Positions 6,795 through 13,378 of a DNA stretch of 21,327 nucleotides are shown here, in pieces. Position 1 is the first letter of the stretch. Every line of letters starts with the position of its first letter. The notes under the pieces were generated by a model that saw nothing but the letters and a program-made list of their open reading frames with translations, was not told the DNA's origin and did no database searches. The translations under genes and the position numbers were made by a program. This DNA comes from an uncultured Lachnospiraceae bacterium (lineage in GTDB: Bacteria; Bacillota; Clostridia; Lachnospirales; Lachnospiraceae): the NCBI GenBank assembly GCA_900549995.1, contig URQQ01000072.1, forward strand, positions 1 through 21,327, read 5' to 3'.

Positions 6795-7676
6795 ATGGAA
6801 ATTCGTGTACTTGAGTATTTTATGGAGATAGCCAGAGAGGGGAATATGACAAGAGCCGCTGAAACGCTTCACGTCTCACAGCCTACTCTTTCAAAACAGA
6901 TGAAAGAACTGGAAGCAGAGCTTGGAAAAAAGCTTTTCAAACGCGGAAGTGCAAGCGTAAGTTTAACCGATGAGGGCATGCTCCTTCGAAAGCGTGCCGA
7001 AGATATCCTTGGAATGGTTAAGAAAACAACCGATGAATTTAAAGAACTGGATAACATCACAGGCGGAGAAGTATCTATCGGATGTGCGGAGTCTTATTTA
7101 ATGAAACATCTTGCCCGCGTCATCAAAGAATTCCGTGCACAATATCCTCTGTTTTGCTATCACCTCACCAGCGGTAATACGGAACAGGTATTAGAACGTC
7201 TGGACCGTGGGCTTCTTGATTTTGCTGCCATCGTAGAACCCCCAGATTTATCACGATATAACTATCTTGTAATTCCCGGGGAAGATACCCTCGGGCTGCT
7301 TCTAAGAAAGGACGATCCGCTTGCGCAGAAAAGAGAAATTACTCTGGAAGATATGCGCAGTATCAGCTTGATTGCATCGGAACAGTCTATGAAAAATGAT
7401 ATCCCAAGATGGTGCGGTGAAGACAGCGACAGCCTGAACTGGACAGGATCTGCGAACCTGTTCTACAATGGTTCTGTTTTTGTAAAAGAAGGGCTCGGGG
7501 CCCTTCTAACCTTTGAATATCTGGCAGATACCGGGACAGACAGTGAACTTGTTTTCCGCCCCCTGTCCCCAAAACTTGAAACTAAAATGTATATTGTCTG
7601 GAAGAAATATCAGGTATTTACACCGATTGCAAAAAAACTGGTTGATGAATTAAAGAAAAGATTTACCAGTATTTGA
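6795..7676 (+). CDS. LysR family transcriptional regulator
   Basis: A 293-residue LysR-type regulator of standard length. The winged helix-turn-helix occupies residues 1-60 (EIAREGNMTRAAETLHVSQ, then PTLSKQMKELE). A linker helix is followed by a two-lobed periplasmic-binding-protein-like effector domain from about 90 to 290 (GGEVSIGCAESYLMKHLARV; RGLLDFAAIVEP). The start is the ATG at 6795, which has AGGAG 9 bases upstream. The frame extends back to 6729 but the promoter analysis excludes that. It is divergent from the redox operon, and the perfect palindrome between them is its probable site. The co-inducer is unknown; aldehydes, quinones or oxidants would suit the controlled genes. Several related LysR proteins control aldo/keto reductase and flavodoxin genes in clostridia, by general knowledge of the family. 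Confidence 0.92.
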   Translation: MEIRVLEYFMEIAREGNMTRAAETLHVSQPTLSKQMKELEAELGKKLFKRGSASVSLTDEGMLLRKRAEDILGMVKKTTDEFKELDNITGGEVSIGCAESYLMKHLARVIKEFRAQYPLFCYHLTSGNTEQVLERLDRGLLDFAAIVEPPDLSRYNYLVIPGEDTLGLLLRKDDPLAQKREITLEDMRSISLIASEQSMKNDIPRWCGEDSDSLNWTGSANLFYNGSVFVKEGLGALLTFEYLADTGTDSELVFRPLSPKLETKMYIVWKKYQVFTPIAKKLVDELKKRFTSI

Positions 7677-7698
7677 TGATCTGTCTTTTCTTCATGCG

Positions 7699-7714
7699 CT
7701 GACAGTTCTGTCAG
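7699..7714. other. hairpin between convergent genes, possible terminator
   Basis: CTGACAG and CTGTCAG are perfect 7-base arms separated by TT, placed between the convergent ends of the LysR gene and the ferredoxin-type aldo/keto reductase. Neither strand shows a T-run right after the stem, so intrinsic termination is doubtful. Confidence 0.35.
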
Positions 7715-7775
7715 AAGTTAAAGAGAGTCCATGTTTTTCACGCCTAATCAGCATAGATTTACTCCTACTGCAATT

Positions 7776-8924
7776 TTACAGCCCAAACGTCTTTTCTGCC
7801 TGTCTCATGTTCTCCCGGATTGACACGCCGAAGGGACATCTTGTCTCACAGATCCCGCACCCAATACATTCTCCTGCGTGACGGGGAAGAAGTTCATAAT
7901 GTTCCCGCACGGTTTCCGGCACCTTCCCCTGCGCCTTTGCAAGATTCAAAAACTTGGTGACCGATGCCACATCAATCGCTTTCGGACACGGTGCACAGTG
8001 GCTGCAGTACATGCAATGCCCTTTCCAGCTGATATTGGGAAATGACGCAAATGCCAATGCATAGTCCCGATCTTCTGCCGATGCATCTTCGTAGGCCAGG
8101 CTCTTCTGTAATTGTTCCAATGTATGTGCTCCTGCAAGAACTGTTGCCACAGCAGGGCGGGTGAGGGCATAATGAAGGCACTGATTTACTGTCAGAGCTT
8201 TGCCTGCCGGAGACAGAGTTTCATCCAACAGATCCCCTCCGCCAAATGCTTTCATTACTGTGATGCCTATTCCCCGCTGCTGGCAGACTTCGTATAACTC
8301 CTGCCTCCGGGGATCCATATTTACCAGTGGTTCCCGATAGTTTTCATCCTTCCAAAGCTCTCCCACATCTTCACTTGCAGGCTGTAGGTCATAACATGGA
8401 TTGACACTGAACATCAGCACCTCCAGGTAATCACTTTTTGCTGCGGCAAGAGCCACCTCCGGATTATGGCTGCTGAGTCCGATATGGCGGATTCTTCCGG
8501 TCTTTTTCAAATCCAATGCATACTGTATAACCGGACCATCTATAATGTTCTCCCAATCCTTCATGGAATCCACATAATGAATCATCCCCACATCTATATA
8601 GTCTGTCTGCAGTAAAGACATCATTTCCTCAAACCCTTCTTTTACAGCCTGTAAATCACGGGTTCGCATATACTGCCCGTTCTTCCATACAGAGCATATG
8701 TGGGACTGGATGATAAACTTTTCCCGCCTTCCTCTAAGCGCCATTCCTACTGCGCCACGCACCCTGGGATTGGATGTATATAGATCAAAATAATTGATTC
8801 CATTTTCCTCAGCAAAATCAAAAAATTTTCCTGCCATCTTACAGTCATCTTCCGCAAATCCTTCACAGCCCATGCCGATTTCACTGACCCATAATCCTGT
8901 GTTTCCTAACTGTCTATATTCCAT
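7776..8924 (-). CDS. aldo/keto reductase-fold protein with C-terminal 2x[4Fe-4S] domain
   Basis: A 382-residue fusion of an aldo/keto reductase barrel (1-300) with a ferredoxin-like domain. Cysteines at 304, 307, 310, 313 (C-x2-C-x2-C-x2-CP) and 353, 356, 359, 363 (C-x2-C-x2-C-x3-CP) can hold two 4Fe-4S clusters. The barrel keeps D47 and H116 of the usual tetrad. The Tyr position (five after D47) is N52, and the Lys position falls in IIQSHI with no Lys. This altered site is seen across the clostridial ferredoxin-linked branch, so chemistry probably differs from classic NADPH reductases and may use ferredoxin electrons. The ATG at 8924 has AGAAGGAG 7 bases upstream. It starts 2 bases after the stop of the DHFR-fold gene and shares its MerR-type promoter. 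It acts in the cytoplasm. Confidence 0.9.
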   Translation of the reverse strand: MEYRQLGNTGLWVSEIGMGCEGFAEDDCKMAGKFFDFAEENGINYFDLYTSNPRVRGAVGMALRGRREKFIIQSHICSVWKNGQYMRTRDLQAVKEGFEEMMSLLQTDYIDVGMIHYVDSMKDWENIIDGPVIQYALDLKKTGRIRHIGLSSHNPEVALAAAKSDYLEVLMFSVNPCYDLQPASEDVGELWKDENYREPLVNMDPRRQELYEVCQQRGIGITVMKAFGGGDLLDETLSPAGKALTVNQCLHYALTRPAVATVLAGAHTLEQLQKSLAYEDASAEDRDYALAFASFPNISWKGHCMYCSHCAPCPKAIDVASVTKFLNLAKAQGKVPETVREHYELLPRHAGECIGCGICETRCPFGVSIRENMRQAEKTFGL

Positions 8925-8926
8925 TC

Positions 8927-9655
8927 TTATACTCCTTCTGTATTTACCTTGTACCGAAGCCAGACACTTCCGCCTTCCATCGCTTTTGCATCCTGTAACT
9001 GGAATCCCACCGGGCGCTCATCGGAAAGCCCCTTTTTCGTCATAAACAGAGTCTGTGTACTGGAAGAACCGTCAGCGGCAGGGGCAACTACCAGACTCAG
9101 CTCATCACACATCCCAGCCTGAATAAAAGACCAGTTCAGTACAGCACCTCCGCCCAGCATCAGCATTTCGATTCCAAATAAATTCTTTAACTTCTCAAGA
9201 GCCTGTGCATAATCCAGTGTTTCCTCCCCGGCGATAATATAGGAAATCCCCAGTTTTCTGAGGAAGGCTTTGTATGCATTGGAAGCCTTCCTGGTCAGGA
9301 CCTCCAGTACATGAGCTTCCGTTGTCTGATAATTCAAAGTATTACTCTTCCATCCAAGCCTGCCAGACGGGTCTATGGAGACATAGTACATAGAAGCGTT
9401 TTGGGCTGCAAAATCACCTTCCGGAACAGTCGGTGCATCTTCATCCAAATCCGGCTTTTCATAAAGGGTAAAGTTATCATCTGTGGTGACCCGTCCGGAA
9501 AGCCATCCCTGATGCCTGTAATATGGTTCTTCTCCAAACGCAAGGTTATAAAATACTTCCCCTGCTGCCGCTCCCTCCGGTGTATCCATGTAATTCCCCA
9601 TGATTTTTCCGTCTATAGATGTCATCATGTGGCAGAAAATATAAGGTCTGTTCAT
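8927..9655 (-). CDS. RibD C-terminal / dihydrofolate reductase-fold family protein
   Basis: A 242-residue protein of the RibD_C/DHFR-like superfamily. The start IFCHMMTSIDGKI is the family signature strand-loop (MSLDGK type). LMLGGGAVLNWSFIQAGMCD (about 178-197) matches the G-G-G-x-x-x-x-x-x-x-L-x-D-E nucleotide-binding segment. Family members reduce pteridine-, pyrimidine- or flavin-pathway substrates with NADPH; no specific substrate can be named. The ATG at 9655 is preceded by AAGGAG at 11 bases. It is first in a two-gene operon with the ferredoxin-type aldo/keto reductase, only 2 bases apart. The promoter upstream has a 19-base spacer and a dyad, pointing to control by the divergent MerR protein and so to induction by an electrophile or oxidant. 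Confidence 0.87.
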   Translation of the reverse strand: MNRPYIFCHMMTSIDGKIMGNYMDTPEGAAAGEVFYNLAFGEEPYYRHQGWLSGRVTTDDNFTLYEKPDLDEDAPTVPEGDFAAQNASMYYVSIDPSGRLGWKSNTLNYQTTEAHVLEVLTRKASNAYKAFLRKLGISYIIAGEETLDYAQALEKLKNLFGIEMLMLGGGAVLNWSFIQAGMCDELSLVVAPAADGSSSTQTLFMTKKGLSDERPVGFQLQDAKAMEGGSVWLRYKVNTEGV

Positions 9656-9726
9656 CTGCTTCGCTTCTCCTTTTCGTTGACATTTATTTTACAGAATGAT
9701 AAGATTCATCTTGCAAGTTACTTAAT

Positions 9727-9757
9727 ATACTACAACTTAAAGTTAGGTTTAAGTCAA
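9727..9757 (-). promoter_or_regulatory. MerR-type promoter/operator with 19-bp spacer
   Basis: On the minus strand, -35 TTGACT (9752-9757) and -10 TAGTAT (9727-9732) are separated by 19 bases, the overlong spacing typical of MerR-activated promoters. The spacer holds a perfect dyad, ACTTAAA (9735-9741) and TTTAAGT (9748-9754). It drives the DHFR-fold and ferredoxin-type aldo/keto reductase genes. The MerR protein at 9941 is the obvious activator. Confidence 0.8.
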
Positions 9758-9829
9758 TACTTATTTTATGCTTTTACCTAAAATATAATAGTTAATTCTT
9801 GTTTCACCTTTTAAATTCGCGTTTGATGA

Positions 9830-9858
9830 TTTTACTCTTACACAATTTGTGATATGGT
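9830..9858 (+). promoter_or_regulatory. possible promoter of merR gene
   Basis: TTTTAC (9830-9835) and TATGGT (9853-9858) lie 17 bases apart, with a TG one base before the -10 (extended -10 form). Both hexamers are imperfect. It would give a leader of about 75 bases holding the hairpin and small open frame described at 9876-10034. Confidence 0.35.
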
Positions 9859-9875
9859 TTGACTGGGTAGTGGAT

Positions 9876-9893
9876 TCCTCCATTGTAGGAGGA
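9876..9893 (+). promoter_or_regulatory. leader hairpin covering a ribosome binding site
   Basis: TCCTCC (9876-9881) and GGAGGA (9888-9893) pair perfectly with a 6-base loop. The 3' arm is a strong Shine-Dalgarno sequence 7 bases before an ATG at 9900, so the stem would hide it. Confidence 0.45.
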
Positions 9894-9899
9894 TTATTT

Positions 9900-10034
9900 A
9901 TGTCTAAGAAAAAATTCATCCACCTGAAAGGAGTATTTTTATGTTGTATACTGTCGGCGAAATCGCTCAGAAATTACATGTCGCCCCCTCCACAATCCGT
10001 TACTATGATAAAGAAGGCCTGCTTCCTTTTGTAG
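9900..10034 (+). CDS. possible 44-residue leader ORF overlapping merR
   Basis: ATG at 9900 preceded by GGAGG at 7 bases opens a 44-residue frame beginning MSKKKFIHLKGVFLCC. It runs out of frame into the first 94 bases of the merR gene, and its interior contains merR's own ribosome binding site. No homologue is recognised, and the overlapping part probably carries no protein function. It may be a translational control element or chance. The good Shine-Dalgarno spacing and the hairpin over it are the only support. Confidence 0.3.
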   Translation: MSKKKFIHLKGVFLCCILSAKSLRNYMSPPPQSVTMIKKACFLL

Positions 10035-10387
10035 AACGTTCCAGCGGAGGAATCCGCATGTTTAAAGACTCAGACTTTGAATGGCTGTCCATCATTGACT
10101 GTCTGAAAAAGGCCGGTGTACCTATCAAAGATATCAAGAATTTTATTGACTGGTGCATGGAGGGAGATTCTACCATTGAAAAACGTTTGGATTTAATTGA
10201 AGAACGGCGTCAGTCTGTGCTTTTGCAGTTGAAGCAGATGGATCATACTCTTCAGATACTGGATTATAAGAAATGGTACTATGAAACGGCAAAAGCCGCT
10301 GGAACCTGCCGTGTTCACGAGAACCTTTCGGAGGAAGATGTCCCGGAAAAGTATCGTGAAATCCGGCGATTATCCAAAGGATTATAA
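9941..10387 (+). CDS. MerR family regulator, AdhR/NmlR-like
   Basis: A 148-residue MerR-type activator. The winged helix-turn-helix (2-70) reads YTVGEIAQKLHVAPSTIRYY then DKEGLLPFVERSSGGIR. The dimerisation coiled coil spans about 83-122. C54 in IIDCLKKAG sits where AdhR/NmlR-type regulators keep a conserved cysteine used to sense aldehydes or thiol-reactive compounds; further cysteines are at 72 and near the C-terminus. There is no long effector domain, so it is not a BmrR type. AAAGGAG lies 7 bases before the ATG. It diverges from the DHFR-fold/ferredoxin-type reductase operon, whose promoter has a 19-base spacer with a dyad. Electrophile sensing followed by induction of that operon is the likely circuit. 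Confidence 0.9.
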   Translation: MLYTVGEIAQKLHVAPSTIRYYDKEGLLPFVERSSGGIRMFKDSDFEWLSIIDCLKKAGVPIKDIKNFIDWCMEGDSTIEKRLDLIEERRQSVLLQLKQMDHTLQILDYKKWYYETAKAAGTCRVHENLSEEDVPEKYREIRRLSKGL

Positions 10388-10512
10388 GACTTTTAAAATA
10401 TAATACTACTGCTCAGCTGCTTTAACACCACTGGCCATCCAGTTCCTTTCTACTGAGTCAGTACTGGCTGATTGACATATGTCCCTGCAGTCATCTTTAC
10501 AATAGTAAAGCT

Positions 10513-10890
10513 CTATTTCAGGGCGGAAAAGGCAGCAGCTTCTTTTATCCATCCAACCAGTTCATCGTCAATCTCTTCTGTACATGATATAAGCAGATGA
10601 TGTGTAAAGCGGCCAGGATATGGCTCAACAGCAACATCGATTCTGGAAGAAGCGACTCTGTGATTCAGCCCAAATGTGACAACGATATATTCGTCAGGGC
10701 GATCCTTTTTCCTGCGAACCGGAAGAAAGGATACGCAGGCAAACAAGTGCTTATTATAAAACGAAATCTGGCTTTTCTGTACTTTAATACGCACATGGCC
10801 GATTTCTTCTAAAATTTTCTCTTGCAAAAGTTCATACAAAGGAAGGGCGTCTTGATGTCCTTCAAAAAAAAGTAAAGTGTCTCCATCCAT
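10513..10890 (-). CDS. DUF5655 family protein
   Basis: A 125-residue soluble protein that fits DUF5655. It has FFEGHQDALPLYELL at the start, the central IKVQKSQISFYNKHLFACVS, then EYIVVTFGL and VEPYPGRFTHH. The domain is common in small proteins of Firmicutes and Actinobacteria and has no settled function. The frame extends back to a TTG at 10935 that overlaps the upstream stop, but AAGGAGGG sits 10 bases before the ATG at 10890, so I start there. It is second in a pair with the DUF1905 gene (stop at 10932), with about 40 bases between. No regulator is obvious. Codon use and ribosome site look like the neighbours. Confidence 0.8.
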   Translation of the reverse strand: MDGDTLLFFEGHQDALPLYELLQEKILEEIGHVRIKVQKSQISFYNKHLFACVSFLPVRRKKDRPDEYIVVTFGLNHRVASSRIDVAVEPYPGRFTHHLLISCTEEIDDELVGWIKEAAAFSALK

Positions 10891-10931
10891 TATTCTCAAT
10901 CCCTCCTTTTCACACCATAGGCGAAGTACAT

Positions 10932-11222
10932 TCAATCGATCGCTTCTACGGTAACATCAACGCTGTCGCCAGGCTGCTTCCCGATTTTCTCCCGGATATC
11001 CTTGCGGATTCCGATGATATAGCAGATGGAGCCATCTTTATTTTTCACTCCCATATTTACAATACTGCCGTGATACAGTTCACCATCAAAAGTGATTTCT
11101 GCTTTCACACGGCCTCTGCCGAATTCTTTTCGAATATCATACGGGAAACGCACATAGGCCCCACCCTTATCGGGGACTGGCTCAATTATTGCATGAAATT
11201 TATACACTTTTCTGTCCATCAC
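10932..11222 (-). CDS. DUF1905 domain protein
   Basis: A 96-residue protein fitting DUF1905: an all-beta fold with FHAIIEPVPDKGGAYVRFPYD near the start, a middle VKAEITFDGELYHGSI, and RKDIREKIGKQPGDSVDV at the end. The architecture resembles double-psi/AbrB-like small barrels, and the domain often occurs fused to or beside YdeI-like or DUF5655 proteins. Function is unknown. GTG at 11222 lies 8 bases after AGGAGGA; an ATG one codon on (11219) is 11 bases away, so the GTG is slightly favoured. It heads a two-gene unit with DUF5655. Co-occurrence suggests a joint role that the sequence does not reveal. Confidence 0.8.
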   Translation of the reverse strand: MMDRKVYKFHAIIEPVPDKGGAYVRFPYDIRKEFGRGRVKAEITFDGELYHGSIVNMGVKNKDGSICYIIGIRKDIREKIGKQPGDSVDVTVEAID

Positions 11223-11287
11223 TTCTTTTCTCCTCCTATGCAGATAAAAAAATAGGAATTACCAACACGAAAATTAAATTATCTGTA

Positions 11288-11554
11288 TTATAATTTATAT
11301 TCCATAAAATTCTTGTTTTTTACAAATCCAAACTCCTTATATAACAGCATCCCCATATCTGAAGCTGTTATTTGTATTGTACCACATCCATACTTTCTTG
11401 CCTCATTTACAACTTTTGAAAGGAGTTGTTTTGCTATTCCCTGCCGCCTGTAAGATTTTTCCGTAAACATACTTGACAAAAGACCAATCTTCCTATATTC
11501 AATCATTGTACTCCCTACAACTTCAGACTTTCCAATCTGATAAACTTTATGCAG
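11288..11554 (-). pseudogene. C-terminal half of a GNAT acetyltransferase, headless remnant
   Basis: An 88-codon stretch begins directly after the stop of the neighbouring acetyltransferase, in the same frame. It reads LHKVYQIGKSEVVGSTMIEY and then a GNAT acetyl-CoA motif (SYRRQGIAKQLLSKV) and a C-terminal YKEFGF. A whole GNAT is about 150 residues; the N-terminal half that binds the acceptor is missing. An ATG at 11506 with AGGGAG 4 bases upstream could give 72 residues, but that would start inside strand beta-4 and lack a full fold. I therefore call it a deletion remnant. The surviving part has no internal stops, so the loss may be recent or the piece may still be translated by read-through or coupling. 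Confidence 0.65.
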
Positions 11555-12022
11555 TTACTCAGCAAGTCTTTTCAACGTATCCCCATCAATTCGATATACC
11601 GTCCAATCTGACATCGGTTCAGCTTCCAGCGACAGGTAAAAATCAATGCTGGGTTTGTTCCAGTCAAGACACCACCATTCCAATCTTCCGCAGCCTCGTT
11701 CCACCGCAATCGCCGCAAGTTTTTTCAGAATGGCTTTCCCGTAACCTTTCCCCCGATACTCCGGCTGTACATATAGATCTTCCAGATAAATTCCTGCCCG
11801 CCCAAGAAAAGTTGAGAAATTATGAAAAAACAAAGCAAAACCAACTTCTTTGCCATTCTCCAGCAAAAAAATCACTTCCGCTTTCTGTTTATCAAAAATC
11901 CATTCTTCCAGTGTATCTTCATCTGCCACAACTTCATTCAACATATTTTCGTAGTCAGCCAGTTCCTTTATAAACTGCAAAATTAATGCGGTATCTTTTC
12001 TTTCTGCATACCTAAATTCCAT
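11555..12022 (-). CDS. GNAT N-acetyltransferase, diamine acetyltransferase (SSAT)-like
   Basis: A 155-residue GNAT enzyme. The acetyl-CoA loop is PEYRGKGYGKAIL, preceded by IYLEDLYVQ. The segment GCGRLEWWCLDWNKPSIDFY followed by a sharp turn and SDWTVYRI closely follows spermidine/spermine and thialysine N-acetyltransferases, so the acceptor is probably a small polyamine-like or amino acid amine. The frame opens at 12160 inside the methyltransferase gene, but GGAGGA lies 6 bases before the ATG at 12022. It follows the methyltransferase gene by about 43 bases and directly abuts an acetyltransferase remnant downstream, in the same reading frame. It is cytoplasmic. Confidence 0.88.
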   Translation of the reverse strand: MEFRYAERKDTALILQFIKELADYENMLNEVVADEDTLEEWIFDKQKAEVIFLLENGKEVGFALFFHNFSTFLGRAGIYLEDLYVQPEYRGKGYGKAILKKLAAIAVERGCGRLEWWCLDWNKPSIDFYLSLEAEPMSDWTVYRIDGDTLKRLAE

Positions 12023-12065
12023 GTGTTTTCCTCCATAAATGTAGACTTTCCAGAAAAACAGGGCT

Positions 12066-12845
12066 TTATTTCCTTGCTTTAATCTGAATACGACGAAATG
12101 TTTCAAAGCAAGTACCATCAGGCTGTAATGTCTTTGCTGACATTGATTTAATAACGTCATCCCGAAATTCCATTTTCATTTCTTCCGGGATAATGCTGAT
12201 GAAAGGTACTATACTCGGCTGATCTATCCATTTTATCATCTCATCAACATTTGAAAAAAATCTATCCTTATTTACTTCGTCAATCGTATATGTGGAATAA
12301 CCAGAGGCAGCAATGATTTTTTCATACTCCTCCTTCGTTGGCATATACCATGGCCATTCAAAATCACTGAAATATTGTCTATATTTTTCACTTTGAATCT
12401 TTTCACGGATAACTTCGAAAAAATTAGAGCAATTCCCATCACCTGCAAAATCCCATAAGAGAACTCCATTTTCTTTCAGTGCCCTGGAAGCTTTTTGGAG
12501 AAGCCCTTCATGGTCTTTAATCCAATGAAGCGTCGCATTTGAAAAAATAACATCGAACACACTATGAAAATCAATCTCATTAATATCCATTTGCATAAAC
12601 CTTAAATTTGGCTTAATCCGTTTTTTAGCAGTGGTAATCATTCCCATAGAAGCGTCAATTCCTAGTACTTTCCCATTAGGTACTAATTGAGCCAACTGTT
12701 CTGTTAATCCACCATCTCCACAACCTAAATCTAATATTTCTTCATTTCCATCCAACGACAATTCTGCCAGTAAGCGATTGCCCCATTCCTTCTGGTGTTT
12801 AGAAGCCTTTTTATATTTCTCTCCATCAAATTCAAATGTGTTCAT
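12066..12845 (-). CDS. class I SAM-dependent methyltransferase, trans-aconitate methyltransferase-like
   Basis: A 259-residue Rossmann-fold methyltransferase. Motif I is EILDLGCGDGGLTEQLA (about 35-51), the acidic end of strand 2 is VLGIDASMGMI, and motif IV is VIFSNATLHWIKD. The C-terminal cap with EWPWYMPTKEEYEKII matches the trans-aconitate 2-methyltransferase/Tam-like group, whose substrates include small carboxylic acids. The substrate here is open. The ATG at 12845 has GAGGAG about 11 bases upstream. It lies between the membrane protein gene and the SSAT-like gene, all on the minus strand with short gaps, so co-transcription is likely, but the products share no clear pathway. Confidence 0.88.
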   Translation of the reverse strand: MNTFEFDGEKYKKASKHQKEWGNRLLAELSLDGNEEILDLGCGDGGLTEQLAQLVPNGKVLGIDASMGMITTAKKRIKPNLRFMQMDINEIDFHSVFDVIFSNATLHWIKDHEGLLQKASRALKENGVLLWDFAGDGNCSNFFEVIREKIQSEKYRQYFSDFEWPWYMPTKEEYEKIIAASGYSTYTIDEVNKDRFFSNVDEMIKWIDQPSIVPFISIIPEEMKMEFRDDVIKSMSAKTLQPDGTCFETFRRIQIKARK

Positions 12846-12876
12846 AACATTATCTTCTCCTCAACTTCTAAGTTAT

Positions 12877-13356
12877 CTACTTCTCTCTTCTATTCAACTC
12901 ATTATAATGTTCCAGGTGTATTCCAATATGCCCGATTCCTAAAATGAGTACAGAAATCAGCATCCAGATAACCTTTCCGTATATCCCCAGCAAAAAGAAT
13001 GCCAGTACAGGTAACGTTGCTCCTGCAAGTGGAATATACATGATACCAGTATAAAAATCTTTCAGTTTTCGTTCACTGCGAAAATATCTGATCCACCAAA
13101 TCTCATACAAAATCATAAGGGAAACCGCTGCCAGAAGCCACCATGTCCATGCCGTCATTCCATGAACGTTAAAATCTGAAAATATTAACGAACAACAACA
13201 TACCATTACTTCTCCAATACGCTCAAACAAACCTAAAATCTTATTCTCCCCATCGGAAGTATAACCCTCTGGAACATTCTTTGTCCAAAGGATGTTCGGG
13301 ATAAACAGCATGATCAGAAATATGAGCCCTATATATGAAAAGCCGAAATGCCCCAT
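12877..13356 (-). CDS. integral membrane protein, function unknown
   Basis: A 159-residue protein with four or five membrane segments: about 6-24, a weaker one at 46-60 with CCC, then 68-88, 104-122 and 126-144. The first helix ends in FIPNILWTKNVPEGY, a recognisable signature of a conserved but unnamed Firmicutes membrane family. The tail HLEHYNEL is polar. GGAGGA lies 6 bases before the ATG. It follows the beta-lactamase-like gene by about 20 bases and precedes the methyltransferase gene by about 30. I do not recognise a function. No transport or enzymatic motif can be seen. Confidence 0.75.
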   Translation of the reverse strand: MGHFGFSYIGLIFLIMLFIPNILWTKNVPEGYTSDGENKILGLFERIGEVMVCCCSLIFSDFNVHGMTAWTWWLLAAVSLMILYEIWWIRYFRSERKLKDFYTGIMYIPLAGATLPVLAFFLLGIYGKVIWMLISVLILGIGHIGIHLEHYNELNRREK

Positions 13357-13378
13357 ATCGTTTCCTCCATCACAACTT

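Noticed and set aside
7946..8181. Minus-strand frames of 69-74 codons with Cys-rich sequence.
   Set aside because: They are alternative frames of the ferredoxin-type aldo/keto reductase, whose own frame has all expected motifs.
9311..9781. 156-codon plus-strand frame, the longest antisense frame in the window.
   Set aside because: It lies opposite the DHFR-fold gene and across its promoter, has no Shine-Dalgarno sequence, and its product looks random.
10495..10510. CTTTAC/GTAAAG hairpin between merR and the DUF5655 gene.
   Set aside because: The stem is short and AT-rich with no clear T-run on either strand.
12846..13378. Repeated AACTTCTAA-like strings before neighbouring genes, considered as a dispersed repeat.
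   Set aside because: The matches are only about 8-9 bases and coincide with AT-rich leaders; chance is sufficient.
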